A stretch of DNA of 64,000 nt from contig BBYL01000037.1 in assembly GCA_001570385.1 (NCBI GenBank), forward strand, positions 1-64,000, given 5' to 3'. This document shows, piece after piece, positions 1 through 7,709 of this stretch. A program made the translations under genes and the position numbers. Position 1 is the first letter of the stretch. Every line of letters starts with the position of its first letter. Source of the stretch: Microtetraspora glauca. GTDB taxonomy: Bacteria > Actinomycetota > Actinomycetes > Streptosporangiales > Streptosporangiaceae. The notes beneath the pieces are model-generated. The model had not been told where the DNA came from and made no database searches. It saw only the letters and a list, made by a program, of their open reading frames with translations.

Positions 1-112
1 GGGTCCCGCTGTGGCAGCCGCCGCCCCAACCACCGCCACCACCCCCGAACCGGTCTTTCATCGGCGCCTACGGCACGCCCCCCGAGCGCGCCCCACCCAC
101 GTAGACGGCTGA

Positions 113-556
113 TCACAGCGGCGCATGATCCGTCCAATGACGGATCAACCTCCCCCTACGCCACATCCACCGCTTGACCCCGCCGCCCTCCGCCTCGCGG
201 GCCACCCACACATCCCGCTGCACCGGGAACCCCACCGACTTCTCCGCCGCCAACTCCCTCACCTCCCACCACGTCAGGACAACCTCTTGCCTGTTCGCCC
301 GCCTCCCGCTCTCAGTGATCACGTAGCGGTGACGGCGAGCAACCGGCGCACCCGACGCCGTCCGCTCCACGTCCGCCCACTCGTCCGCCGACCCCACCTG
401 CAGCCAGACCATCACCGGAACGGCCAACAGCACGACCAGCACCACAGCCCAACCGAAATCCACCGCGTGACCCCTCCGCACCGCCACCGATCCCCGACTG
501 CTCTGCACGCCGCCCGCCCCGCCGAGCGGCCCCACTCCAGCGCGACGCTCGATCAC
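113..556 (-). CDS. Small membrane protein, paralogue of its upstream neighbour
   Basis: I do not recognise a named family. The 147-residue product has one hydrophobic helix at about residues 34-52 (core VVLVVLLAVPVMVW) followed by a basic, Trp-rich domain. That domain contains RYVI, a (S/T)W-EV-ELAAEKS block and a C-terminal VKRWMWR-G-LIRHW block. The same blocks in the same order occur in the gene at 553-945, so the two are a tandem duplication. The GTG start at 556 overlaps the TGA of the upstream gene (GTGA), which suggests translational coupling. It lies downstream of the replication gene of the element, so it is probably an element-borne accessory protein. The arginine- and tryptophan-rich tail could sit at the membrane or bind nucleic acid, but no function is assigned. 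Confidence 0.6.
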   Translation of the reverse strand: MIERRAGVGPLGGAGGVQSSRGSVAVRRGHAVDFGWAVVLVVLLAVPVMVWLQVGSADEWADVERTASGAPVARRHRYVITESGRRANRQEVVLTWWEVRELAAEKSVGFPVQRDVWVAREAEGGGVKRWMWRRGRLIRHWTDHAPL

Positions 557-945
557 TCCGACCAGTGGCGGATCAGCATCCCGTTACGCCACATCCACCG
601 CCTGACCACGCCGCCCTCTTCACGGGACACATAGACCTCCCGTCCCCTCCCGGACTTCTCGGCCGCCAACTCCTTCACCTCCGCCCACGACAGGTAGACC
701 GCCCGCGCGTCCTGCGAATCGCTGCCGATCAGGTACCGGAACTTCATCGCAGGGGGAGCGTCCCGCACCGGAAAGCGCGGCTCCGGTCTCCGCCGACCCA
801 TCCTCGGACGAGGTGGCGACCAGTGATCGGCCTCCACATCGGCCCACTTCCGGTCCCGCCGTTCCCGAAGCCACATATCCAACGGGATGGTGATCCCCAA
901 CAGCACAAGGACCAGCGGTATCCCGAACCCCAGCGCCTCACCCAT
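553..945 (-). CDS. Small membrane protein, first of a tandem pair
   Basis: The product has 130 residues. An N-terminal hydrophobic segment (about residues 5-23, IPLVLVLLGITIPLDMW) is followed by a charged region and a domain shared with the neighbour at 113-556. Shared blocks are RYLIG, LSWAEVKELAAEKS, VYVSREEGG and VRRWMWRNGMLIRHW. The ATG at 945 is preceded by a strong AGGAGGGG ribosome binding site about 6 nt upstream, so the start is well supported. The stop overlaps the start of the paralogue by four bases. The pair follows the Rep gene on the same strand after a 264-nt gap that holds a dispersed repeat. No known domain is recognised; an element-specific role is inferred from position only. 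Confidence 0.65.
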   Translation of the reverse strand: MGEALGFGIPLVLVLLGITIPLDMWLRERRDRKWADVEADHWSPPRPRMGRRRPEPRFPVRDAPPAMKFRYLIGSDSQDARAVYLSWAEVKELAAEKSGRGREVYVSREEGGVVRRWMWRNGMLIRHWSE

Positions 946-1109
946 GCGACCCCTCCTGATCCCGTAACTCTGTAGCCGACCCCCGACGCTCTCTGACTCC
1001 GCGCCGCCTGTGCTGCCTTCGTCGCGGCGATCACCTCACCATCTGATCCCCACGAACCACCCCACGCCAGCGAATCCCCGACAAAAGGCACCCCGCGCGC
1101 CTTCCCCAG

Positions 1110-1204
1110 TGCTCTCGCTTCCTGCCGCTCCGCCACCGGCCCCAACCGCTACGCGGCCCCTCCGGGGTGCTTCGCATCGGCGCCGGCCGCTCCGCTCCCG
1201 AGCA
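1110..1204. repeat. 95-bp dispersed repeat, copy 1
   Basis: This stretch begins TGCTCTCGCTTCCTGCCGCT and ends GGCCGCTCCGCTCCCGAGCA. A second copy of the same length lies at 8076-8170. The ends are almost identical and the middle is diverged. Both copies lie just beyond the 3' end of a coding region; this one is immediately downstream of the Rep gene. Both are rich in short complementary tracts (GCTCCGC, CCGGCC), so they could fold and act in transcription termination, or be a REP-like element. The rest of 946-1209 shows no gene. Confidence 0.6.
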
Positions 1205-1209
1205 GATCA

Positions 1210-2868
1210 TCAGCCCCCCTCAGGGGGTGACTCATCACCCGCTCTGGCCTGTAGCTCCCGCAGATACCGCCGCCGCGCCTGATGTTCGGCGACCTGCCGC
1301 AACGTCCGCTCCGCCCGCGACCCCACACCCGGATCACCATCAGCAAGCACCGACCAGACAAACCGGCCCGGCTCACCCGCCGTCTCCTCATCAGCGATCC
1401 CGAGCATCTCCAGCACCCACGCCCGCCGGTCCCGCCTGTGCTCGCCCAGGGTCTTGTTCGACCACTTACGCGACACCAACACGCGGCGGCCCGAGTAGCC
1501 CAGATGTTCGGCACGGTGTGCCTTCCTGCGGCACCGGCCCGGCACCAAGCCCGACGTCGCGTCCTTCGGCTGCACCCCATACCGCAGCCAGTTCGGGCAC
1601 TCAGCCGAGCACGGCTCCCACCGCAGCGCCTCCACCAACCGGGACGCGTGCGCCCGCCGCGCCACCTCATCCGGCGAGATCTGGCCGCCGAGACTCTTGG
1701 TCAGATACTTGGCCAGGTACCGGATGCACTGGTCAGCATCCTTGGACCCGGCAAGGACGCCTTTGACGTCGGCCTGGACGCCGAAGCGCAGCACGTGAAG
1801 CGGTTCCGCGTCTTCGGCACCGTCCAGTTCGTCCAAGGCATCCGTCCACGTCGGCAGGACCTCACCCGAGACGGGATCGACGTAATCCCCGTCCTGACCG
1901 TCCGCGCACGCTGACCCGTCCGGCCGTCCCGGACGTTCGGCCCAGACCGGCAGGTGGTCACCCTCGTACACCACCTGATCAGCCGCAGGCCACCACACTT
2001 GGTGATACGTCGCCGCCACCACCGCCCGGACATCGGCACGCGGCAACGTCCCCCGCACCGCCATATGCAGATGAGGCGCGAGCCGCTTTTGCGGCTCCAC
2101 CGTCGCGAAATACTGGACATCGAACCCCGCCACCCGGCGAAGGTTCTGAACGAACCGATCCACCAGCTTGGAGAAGTGCAGCGCGTCCCGAGCCGCCCGC
2201 CGGTAGTCATAACCGGCCGGATCAACCGGCACCCCATCCCGCACCCGCCCGTAGGACGGCAGCGTGAGCGTGATGAACATCGACGGCCGGAACGTCTTCC
2301 CGTCCGGCGTCGTGAAGGTCCGCCCCAGCGTCGTGTCCGACATCGCTCGCCGGGGGAGGTCGGGGGCGTCCTGCCGCCGCCGCGTCGAACGCGCCCGCCG
2401 CTCACCTTCCTGCGCGCCGTCCAGGACGTTGCCCCGCAGGCCCGATGCGGTGATCTCCGCGTCAAGGTCGGCGATCGTGGCATCCCAGAACGCGACGTCC
2501 CCGCCCTCCGCGATCCCCTCGCGTTCGGCCCGATCCCGCTGCTCTTGCGCGTATGCCCGCCACCCGACCAGCCACTTTTGATGCTCCGACGCCTCATCCG
2601 GTTCGGCCACCGGTTCGGACTCCAGGTGCCAGCCCTCCCGGCACTGCACCATCCGAAGCTGACGGTTCCGCTTCGCGCACGGCGCGCACCTGCTCTCCAG
2701 AGTCGCGCCGCACGGGATCTCCACCACCCGACTCGTGCCGGTCTCCGTGTCCAGAACCCGCATCGCGATCGACCGGGTACACACCCCGTTCTGCTCGGCC
2801 AGCAGCACGGCGACATCCCGCGCCAAAGGCAACCGCGCCCGCTCCGCCCGCGACAGTGGTTCCGTCAC
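1210..2868 (-). CDS. RepSA-like rolling-circle replication initiator
   Basis: The protein is expected to nick the element's double-strand origin and start rolling-circle replication after excision, as RepSA does for pSAM2. It has a CxxC pair at about residues 61-64 (CAPC) within a basic stretch. Motif FITLTLPSYG lies at about 198-207, and the two-histidine HUH-type motif APHLHMAVRG at about 264-273, which is the metal site of this class. I chose the GTG at 2868 because it overlaps the TGA of the preceding gene (GTGA) and has GGAAGGGG just upstream; a longer frame to 2922 has no such support. The product is 552 aa, usual for RepSA-type initiators. It ends a tight operon that starts with the translocase at 4857. 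Family assignment is firm; activity is inferred. Confidence 0.88.
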   Translation of the reverse strand: MTEPLSRAERARLPLARDVAVLLAEQNGVCTRSIAMRVLDTETGTSRVVEIPCGATLESRCAPCAKRNRQLRMVQCREGWHLESEPVAEPDEASEHQKWLVGWRAYAQEQRDRAEREGIAEGGDVAFWDATIADLDAEITASGLRGNVLDGAQEGERRARSTRRRQDAPDLPRRAMSDTTLGRTFTTPDGKTFRPSMFITLTLPSYGRVRDGVPVDPAGYDYRRAARDALHFSKLVDRFVQNLRRVAGFDVQYFATVEPQKRLAPHLHMAVRGTLPRADVRAVVAATYHQVWWPAADQVVYEGDHLPVWAERPGRPDGSACADGQDGDYVDPVSGEVLPTWTDALDELDGAEDAEPLHVLRFGVQADVKGVLAGSKDADQCIRYLAKYLTKSLGGQISPDEVARRAHASRLVEALRWEPCSAECPNWLRYGVQPKDATSGLVPGRCRRKAHRAEHLGYSGRRVLVSRKWSNKTLGEHRRDRRAWVLEMLGIADEETAGEPGRFVWSVLADGDPGVGSRAERTLRQVAEHQARRRYLRELQARAGDESPPEGG

Positions 2869-3125
2869 GCATTCCCCTTCCGCCGCCCGACCAGGACCCC
2901 GCCGTATGCGCGACCCACGCACGCCCCGCCGCGCCGCCCGTTGCCCGCCCCACCGCCCCCGCGATCACGAGAACCGCCCGAGCCGTCCGAGGTGAACTCC
3001 GAATCCAGCAGCAGCGCCGACTGTCCGCACTCCCGGCACTCCACGACCCCACGAACGTGATCCGCCCACAGATGGTCACGCGCCCCACAGACCGCGCAGG
3101 CAAGCCCCGACAGATGCTCAGGCAT
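2865..3125 (-). CDS. Single zinc-ribbon small protein of the element
   Basis: An 86-residue protein with one CxxC-x15-CxxC unit near its start (CAVC ... CREC), the pattern of a zinc ribbon, followed by a Gly/Ser/Arg-rich tail. I place the start at the ATG at 3125, which shares its A with the TGA of the upstream gene; a GTG at 3131 is also possible. The unit matches both units of the next protein upstream (GLACA-CGA...LW...V-C-CG), so three copies of one module occur in two adjacent genes. It sits between the translocase and the initiator in an overlapping operon. It may be a DNA-binding or protein-adaptor module for replication or transfer; that role is inferred only from context. Confidence 0.7.
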   Translation of the reverse strand: MPEHLSGLACAVCGARDHLWADHVRGVVECRECGQSALLLDSEFTSDGSGGSRDRGGGGAGNGRRGGACVGRAYGGVLVGRRKGNA

Positions 3126-3436
3126 CACCACCCCGCACCACCCGCCCCCCAGTCCAGCGCCACCGAGGTACCGCAGCTACGGCACTCGATCACCAGGTCA
3201 TCGGTCCACAGGTCCCACGCCCCGCAGTACGCGCACCGCAGCGCCAGACAGGTCGCACTGTCCCCGCCGTACTCGCTCTCGTACTCGGCCCCGAAGTCCC
3301 CGCCTCTACCATCGAGGACCGTCCGGCCACCGCACGCGTGACAGTCGATGACCCCCGTCATCACGTCCTGCCACAGCTCCCCTTCGGCCCCGCAGTCCGC
3401 GCAGGCCAGCCCCTCCAGGGCCTTCACGACGATCAC
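3125..3436 (-). CDS. Double zinc-ribbon small protein of the element
   Basis: The 103-residue product has two zinc-ribbon units: CADC ... CHAC at about residues 12-35, and CAYC ... CRSC at about 68-88, joined by an acidic linker. The GTG start at 3436 overlaps the stop of the translocase gene (GTGA) and the stop overlaps the start of the next zinc-ribbon gene, so expression is probably coupled. The repeat is the same module as in the 86-residue neighbour. No enzyme motif is visible. Small proteins with paired CxxC units often mediate DNA or protein contacts, but I cannot name a family for this one. Confidence 0.7.
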   Translation of the reverse strand: MIVVKALEGLACADCGAEGELWQDVMTGVIDCHACGGRTVLDGRGGDFGAEYESEYGGDSATCLALRCAYCGAWDLWTDDLVIECRSCGTSVALDWGAGGAGW

Positions 3437-4857
3437 AGCGCCCCCATCGCGTACACGACCATGTCTTTGATGTCCGCGTCCGACACGTACGCGGCCCGGA
3501 CCCGAACCGGCTCCGGCGCGTTCTCCAACCGCACGAACGCCACCCCCGCACCCACCGACGGGTCATCCGGATCACGGACGATCTGATCAGCCAGCGCGCC
3601 CCGATCCCGCGCCCCATCCCCGAGCACCATGTCCACCTGATCCGGCTCATCCAGCCGCAGCGCCACCCGATCCGGGAACAGGTTCCGGATGTTCATGACC
3701 TCCTTGCGCGGGTCCTGCAACGCCGCCATCACCCCGACCCCGACCGCCCGCCCCTGGGTCGTCAGCGTCGCCAGCGCCGCCCCGATGCGCTGCTTGAGCG
3801 CCCGGTCCGACTGGTAGGCGGTCAGGAACGCCACCTCATCCACGATCACCAGCAGGAACGGGTCATGAACGGTCGGGACGTGATCACGCCGAACCCCCGC
3901 GTACCGGTCCGCGCGTTCATGCATCACCGACACTGCCCCCTCAAGCAGCGCCGCGCAGTCCTCCGGCGTAGCCGCGTACTCGTCGAACAGCTCCAGGCCG
4001 AAAGACAGCTCCATCCGTTTCGGATCGAGCGCCCACAGCTCCACCAGGCCCGCACGCTGCGCAGGCAGCAGCCCGCGAACCGCCGACCACAGGAACGAGC
4101 CCTTACCGGCCCCCGTCGCCCCCGCGATCAGGACATGCGTCCCATGCACCTTCAGCCGGTACGGCGACCCGTCCTCCTGCACGCCGATCTCCACCGGCCC
4201 CACCGACGCCGCCACCGGCATCGCACGCGCCCGCACCACACGCGCGAGGGGGTCACGACGCGGCAGGGTCAGCACCACCCAGCCCGGACGCGGAACCGAC
4301 ACCCCACACGAGGCCGCCCCGAACCCGTGCGCGAGGTTCGCGAGCCGATCGGCCCACTCCTGATCCGTCTGCCCCTTCAACATGCGCACCGTGACCCGGT
4401 CCGCCCACTGGTCACACACCACCCGCCGCAGGTCAGGCAGATACACCCGCCCGCCGATCTGACGGCCCAGCCCCGCGACCGTGACCACCGAGCGCCACTT
4501 GCGCCGGTAGACCCACATCCACCGCCACCAGGCGAGCAGGCGCGGCCCGACCACACGCACGAACGAAGCGGGCCACCACCCCGCCCACACCGAACCGGCC
4601 AGGCCCACCGCCCCAGCGGCTACCAGCACCGCCCGGCCGCCCCAGGCCCACCACAGCCCGGACACCGATCCCACCAGGCCGCAGGCCACCGGATGACGTA
4701 CCACCGTCTTGACCAGACCGGCGACCAGCCGCCACAGCCAGACGACCAGAACCACGATCGCGGGAGTCTTGACCACGGTCGGCGCGAACACGATCGCGGT
4801 GTCGGGAGTCGTCGAAACGACGTTCTGAACTTCCGTACCGGGCAATTTCCGAAGCAC
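3433..4857 (-). CDS. FtsK/SpoIIIE-type DNA translocase (TraB-like)
   Basis: Septal-type DNA pump that in AICEs and conjugative Streptomyces plasmids moves double-stranded DNA between hyphae. Residues about 33-100 contain several hydrophobic segments, probably three to four membrane helices. The ATPase domain follows, with Walker A GATGAGKG at 246-253 and Walker B LLVIVDEV in the second half, then an LTTQGRAVGVG stretch typical of FtsK RecA folds. At 474 aa it is a usual size for integrative-element TraSA/FtsK proteins and lacks a recognisable C-terminal gamma domain. The GTG at 4857 opens the operon translocase, two zinc-ribbon genes, Rep. A 16-bp inverted repeat lies about 100 bp upstream and could be its operator. 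Family certain; transfer role inferred from the family. Confidence 0.88.
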   Translation of the reverse strand: MLRKLPGTEVQNVVSTTPDTAIVFAPTVVKTPAIVVLVVWLWRLVAGLVKTVVRHPVACGLVGSVSGLWWAWGGRAVLVAAGAVGLAGSVWAGWWPASFVRVVGPRLLAWWRWMWVYRRKWRSVVTVAGLGRQIGGRVYLPDLRRVVCDQWADRVTVRMLKGQTDQEWADRLANLAHGFGAASCGVSVPRPGWVVLTLPRRDPLARVVRARAMPVAASVGPVEIGVQEDGSPYRLKVHGTHVLIAGATGAGKGSFLWSAVRGLLPAQRAGLVELWALDPKRMELSFGLELFDEYAATPEDCAALLEGAVSVMHERADRYAGVRRDHVPTVHDPFLLVIVDEVAFLTAYQSDRALKQRIGAALATLTTQGRAVGVGVMAALQDPRKEVMNIRNLFPDRVALRLDEPDQVDMVLGDGARDRGALADQIVRDPDDPSVGAGVAFVRLENAPEPVRVRAAYVSDADIKDMVVYAMGAL

Positions 4858-4962
4858 GGAGAAAAGTCACCCTCTCTGATGACTGAAGAATGAGGCGAGA
4901 AAGGCGCAGCCGCCGGGAACCGCTGAAACTACCAACGGCCCCCGGCCGCGCACTAGCATGAA

Positions 4963-4978
4963 ATCGGGAAATCCCGAT
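4963..4978. promoter_or_regulatory. Inverted repeat upstream of the transfer-replication operon
   Basis: The sequence ATCGGGA-AA-TCCCGAT is a perfect inverted repeat with 7-bp arms. It lies in the 166-bp gap between the translocase gene and the Pra-like gene. KorSA-type and GntR-type repressors of such elements bind short palindromes in this position, so it is a plausible operator. No repressor gene of that type is in view. Confidence 0.4.
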
Positions 4979-5023
4979 ATCCAGAATTGACGCGCACCCG
5001 CGCGAACGGCCTACCCGGCCGAT

Positions 5024-5464
5024 TTATCCGGCGTCCCCCGCCGCACCCTTGCCGTGCCGAGCGGCCTTAGCCCCGACCACGGACACCGCGCGCATCCCAC
5101 GCGCCTTGAAACTGTAGGCGAGCCGGTTCGCAGGGCTCGCCACATACGGAGTCACCGCCAACCCCTCGAACTCCACCGGAACGAAGGGCAAGCCCGCCAT
5201 CTCCGGAGGAGCCGCCGGAACCACCGGCTCAACCGGACTGACGATCTTGACGTTCAGCGACTTCGCAGCCGCCTTGAGCGACGGGTCCCCATCCATGACG
5301 GGTACCGCCCACATCAGTTCACCCGTCACCTTGTCCCGCGCAGGCACGGGACGATCTTTGGTGCTCGCCTCGAAGTCGAGCACCTGTGAGACTTCCCCCA
5401 CGACGTAACAGCCGTGCGGGAACGCGACCTCGTGACTTACAGGGATACCACCCTGTATCGCCAA
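5024..5464 (-). CDS. Pra-like conserved element protein
   Basis: The 146-residue protein resembles the group annotated in AICEs as replication, integration and excision activators (Pra of pSAM2). Features are an FPHGCYVVGEV start, a central VPVMDGDPS block, and LPFVPVEFEGLAVTPYV followed by a basic tail. I chose a TTG start at 5464 because AGGAGGGG lies 7 nt upstream; the longer frame to 5551 reads through this binding site. Position fits, since pra-type genes lie upstream of the transfer and rep genes in pSAM2-like elements. Two direct repeats lie upstream of it. If correct, it would switch on excision and replication of the element. The family match is from memory of conserved blocks and is moderate. 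Confidence 0.5.
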   Translation of the reverse strand: MAIQGGIPVSHEVAFPHGCYVVGEVSQVLDFEASTKDRPVPARDKVTGELMWAVPVMDGDPSLKAAAKSLNVKIVSPVEPVVPAAPPEMAGLPFVPVEFEGLAVTPYVASPANRLAYSFKARGMRAVSVVGAKAARHGKGAAGDAG

Positions 5465-5555
5465 CTGCGACCCCTCCTGTCGGTCTGATCGACTGATACC
5501 CGGCCAACGGATAAGCGCCCCATAAAGTTCCGTCTGACACACATTCAACAAAGGT

Positions 5556-5590
5556 TGTCCGAAACGCTTTTAAATACTGTCCGGAAAGCG
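5556..5590. promoter_or_regulatory. Two direct repeats with 22-bp period upstream of the Pra-like gene
   Basis: TGTCCGAAACGC at 5556 and TGTCCGGAAAGCG at 5578 are near-identical half-sites starting 22 bp apart, two helical turns. They flank an AT-rich stretch (CTTTTAAATACTG) that could hold a promoter -10 box. They lie about 90 bp upstream of the TTG start of the Pra-like gene. A dimeric regulator could bind here; none is assigned. Confidence 0.4.
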
Positions 5591-5629
5591 TGTCAGGGTA
5601 ATTGCCGAATTAATCTCATAGGAATCAAG

Positions 5630-5650
5630 GCGGCCCGACAAGCGGGCCGC
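5630..5650. other. Strong GC stem-loop
   Basis: GCGGCCCG-ACAAG-CGGGCCGC forms a perfect 8-bp stem with a 5-nt loop. It lies in the 605-nt gap 5552-6156 between the Pra-like gene and the I36 gene, followed by an extremely GC-rich tract to about 5730. No T-run follows on either strand. It could be a weak terminator or part of an origin. Apart from the repeats, this stem and one small reading frame, nothing else is seen in the gap. Confidence 0.35.
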
Positions 5651-5791
5651 GCCGCCCGCTCGCCAGCGGCCAGCGGGCCGGGCATGCGGCCTGGGGGCCG
5701 GTCCCGGCCCGCGCCGCCGCGAGCAGCGGCAACCGAGCACTCCGCCCGATCAAGACCTAGGTGAAGATCTCCGGCTGCCATCAGTCCGAAG

Positions 5792-5926
5792 ATGGCGCCG
5801 CGCACCTGGCTGACCGTCCACTCCTACCTTGACAGCGCCCGCGAGCACGCGCCGAGTGCCTTCGAGGCGATCCATCGCGCCTTCACCGGCAACCTATGGC
5901 TACCACCCGTCGCACTCGTCACTTGA
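5792..5926 (+). CDS. Small unassigned reading frame
   Basis: An ATG at 5792 opens a 44-codon frame reading MAPRTWLTVHSYLD and ending LPPVALVT, with a stop at 5924-5926. It has an amphipathic helical look and normal actinomycete codon use, but no clear ribosome binding site. The frame stays open a further nine codons upstream of the ATG. It could be the remnant of a longer gene, such as the tail of a transposase, or simply chance. I do not recognise it. Confidence 0.2.
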   Translation: MAPRTWLTVHSYLDSAREHAPSAFEAIHRAFTGNLWLPPVALVT

Positions 5927-6156
5927 TCAGCAAGTATCACCCAGCGTCACAGATCCTTCTGATTGCTTACCTAGTTAAAGCGCTCGACGTTGAGGGCCAG
6001 CTCCGTATCGCTAGTGCACATAGCTGTGGCCTTCAGTAGCGCAATCGATGCAAGGGTGAGCGCGGAGCGTTATCACAAAGGTTACACAAGATCAAGATGG
6101 TGGTAAATATGCCGGGTTGATACTGTCGGAAAAGTTGATCACGCGAAAGGAAGCAA

Positions 6157-6579
6157 ATGCGCAGGAAAATTGCCCTCGTAGCCGCCACCCTCTTCGCCAT
6201 CATCGGCGTATCCTCTGGAGCAGCCGAGGCCGCCTCGATCGAACCTACTCCCGGCGTCCAGACCCCCTCCGGCGATATCGTTGTGCAGCCAGAAAGTATC
6301 GGACAGTGCGGAGCGGGGGAATTCTGCATCTGGACAATCAGTCTATCCCGTGGAGCATTTTACAAAGTCACCGCCAGCGTCTCCGACTTCCGAAACTACG
6401 ACGGCGGCGGCGTATACAAGAACAACGGGTCTTACTGGAATCGAACTGGCAAGAACTGGTGCTTGTACAGCGGCGTTGGCTATACGAACCAGATCGGGAA
6501 GATCTATGGGTCAGACACCCAGTCATACGACTTCAGCTCCAGCACCGCTAACAATCTCGCATCCATGAAGGTCTGCTAA
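6157..6579 (+). CDS. Secreted peptidase inhibitor family I36-like protein
   Basis: The 140-residue protein begins with a signal peptide (MRRKIALVAATLFAIIG, cleavage near AEAA at about residue 26). The mature part has CGAGEFCIW, then a FRNYDGGGVYKNNGSYWN stretch and LYSG with paired cysteines, the pattern of I36 (SMI-type, beta/gamma-crystallin-like) inhibitors of Streptomyces. The ATG is preceded by AAAGGAAG at suitable spacing. A 13-bp terminator hairpin lies just after the stop. The DNA here is clearly less GC-rich than its neighbours, which suggests recent acquisition. It is cargo of the element; inhibition of a metalloprotease is known for the prototype, while a role here in envelope interaction is inference. 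Confidence 0.75.
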   Translation: MRRKIALVAATLFAIIGVSSGAAEAASIEPTPGVQTPSGDIVVQPESIGQCGAGEFCIWTISLSRGAFYKVTASVSDFRNYDGGGVYKNNGSYWNRTGKNWCLYSGVGYTNQIGKIYGSDTQSYDFSSSTANNLASMKVC

Positions 6580-6616
6580 CTCCCGCTCTCCAGACCCCCC
6601 TAGCCCCGAACGAGCC

Positions 6617-6649
6617 CCGGATCGACGCCCTCCCAAGGCGTCGATCCGG
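6617..6649 (+). terminator. Perfect 13-bp hairpin after the I36-like gene
   Basis: CCGGATCGACGCC and GGCGTCGATCCGG pair perfectly around a 7-nt loop, 37 nt after the stop codon at 6579. No T-run follows, as is common for terminators in high-GC actinomycetes. It separates the I36-like gene from the next gene. Confidence 0.7.
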
Positions 6650-6686
6650 TCTACATGCTCCCGTCGAGCCGCACTAAAGAACGCGC

Positions 6687-6692
6687 TATAAT
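6687..6692 (+). promoter_or_regulatory. TATAAT box, probably giving a leaderless mRNA
   Basis: A perfect TATAAT lies at 6687-6692 and the ATG of the next gene begins at 6700, 7 nt beyond the box. Transcription would therefore start at or within a base or two of the start codon. No ribosome binding site is visible. A weak -35 (TCGAGC) lies 17 bp upstream. Confidence 0.45.
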
Positions 6693-6699
6693 CGTTCTT

Positions 6700-7140
6700 A
6701 TGACAAACGGCAACGTCCGAAAGAGATCGCCGATAGACTCCAACAGAAAGACAAAAGGAAAGCCTATATTTATTGCCGTAGGCCTCCTGCTGGCCGTATG
6801 GATGTCGTACACAATCTTCTCAATCCAGAGAGAACTCGATAGCCAAGCAGACAGCCCAGCACAACTCGCTGCAGCCATTGATTCCGACCTAAAGCATAAG
6901 GATGCAGACTCCCTACAGGGACGCCTGCGGAGTGAAACAGCTGGTAGCGACTATGCCCAGACCTATATAAAACGACTGGCTGGGGTCTCCCCGGGCGGGA
7001 TTAGCGTTCAAGCCACGCCCAAGACCGTCATAGTCAAAATAGGCAGCCTAAACTCCTGTACCATCTGGAGCGCATTCGAGGACCAGGGGAAATGGCTAGC
7101 GGATGTCGTTCCTCCGGTTCCCATGCCTTCATGTCCGTGA
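6700..7140 (+). CDS. Membrane-anchored protein of unknown function
   Basis: From the ATG at 6700 the product is 146 aa. A basic N-terminus (about 25 residues) leads into one membrane helix (IFIAVGLLLAVWMSYTIFS, about residues 24-42). An extracytoplasmic domain of about 100 residues follows with two cysteines near the end (SLNSC ... PSCP). The ORF extends 15 codons further upstream, but the TATAAT box at 6687 makes the internal ATG more likely. The base composition is low in GC for this genome, like the I36-like gene before it. Topology suggests a single-pass protein facing outward; no family is recognised. Confidence 0.55.
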   Translation: MTNGNVRKRSPIDSNRKTKGKPIFIAVGLLLAVWMSYTIFSIQRELDSQADSPAQLAAAIDSDLKHKDADSLQGRLRSETAGSDYAQTYIKRLAGVSPGGISVQATPKTVIVKIGSLNSCTIWSAFEDQGKWLADVVPPVPMPSCP

Positions 7141-7709
7141 CATGTTGCAGGCGAATCAACTCTCAGGCTGACACGTCTTCCGTGGTTCGCCTCCAGTGGG
7201 ACTGGTGCGGACCGCCTCACACCAGTTTCAGTCCTCCCTATGAGGTGAGCAAGGAAAGGCGCGGAGGGCGGCGTGGGCCGGGACCGGCCGGGAGCCACAC
7301 GCCCGGCCCGCTGGCCACCCAGCGCGCCGCGATCCGCCGCAGGCGGGTCGCCTTGACCTTGTCGTTCAGTTATCATGCCCGTCCGACCCGGCAAGATCAT
7401 CGGCTTGGTTGGGTGGTTGCCGAGACCGGCACCGCCAGGCCGCTGACAGCAGCTAAGGCGTCGGCGCTCGGCCAGATCGTAGAGAGCGGCACCGGTCCAG
7501 CCGATGCAGCCGGTCGGGCATCGCGACGTCGGCCAACCTAGCAGTGGCCCCAGGATTCAAGATCCTCACACTGCGAGCCGCAGACGCTTCAAGCCGCGGG
7601 ACATTTCAAGATCTATTCACCGTCGCCCTACGGCACTTGTCATCACCCCGCGTCCGCCGGGCACTCGCACATCATGACGCGCGTCGACTGAATCGTGGAT
7701 CTCGGAACC
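7141..7709. other. Gene-free stretch
   Basis: Several open frames cross this 569-nt stretch on both strands, but none has a convincing start, codon bias or recognisable product. It contains no tRNA-like sequence that I can fold. It may hold decayed element DNA between the membrane-anchored gene and the frameshifted gene. Confidence 0.5.

Noticed and set aside
1..112. Integrase or excisionase gene of the element
   Set aside because: Expected by analogy with pSAM2 but no coding signal is present at the left edge. It must lie outside the window if it exists.
7008..7400. Minus-strand frame of 130 codons in the gap after the membrane-anchored gene
   Set aside because: Low-complexity product, no ribosome binding site, and it overlaps the real gene's 3' end.
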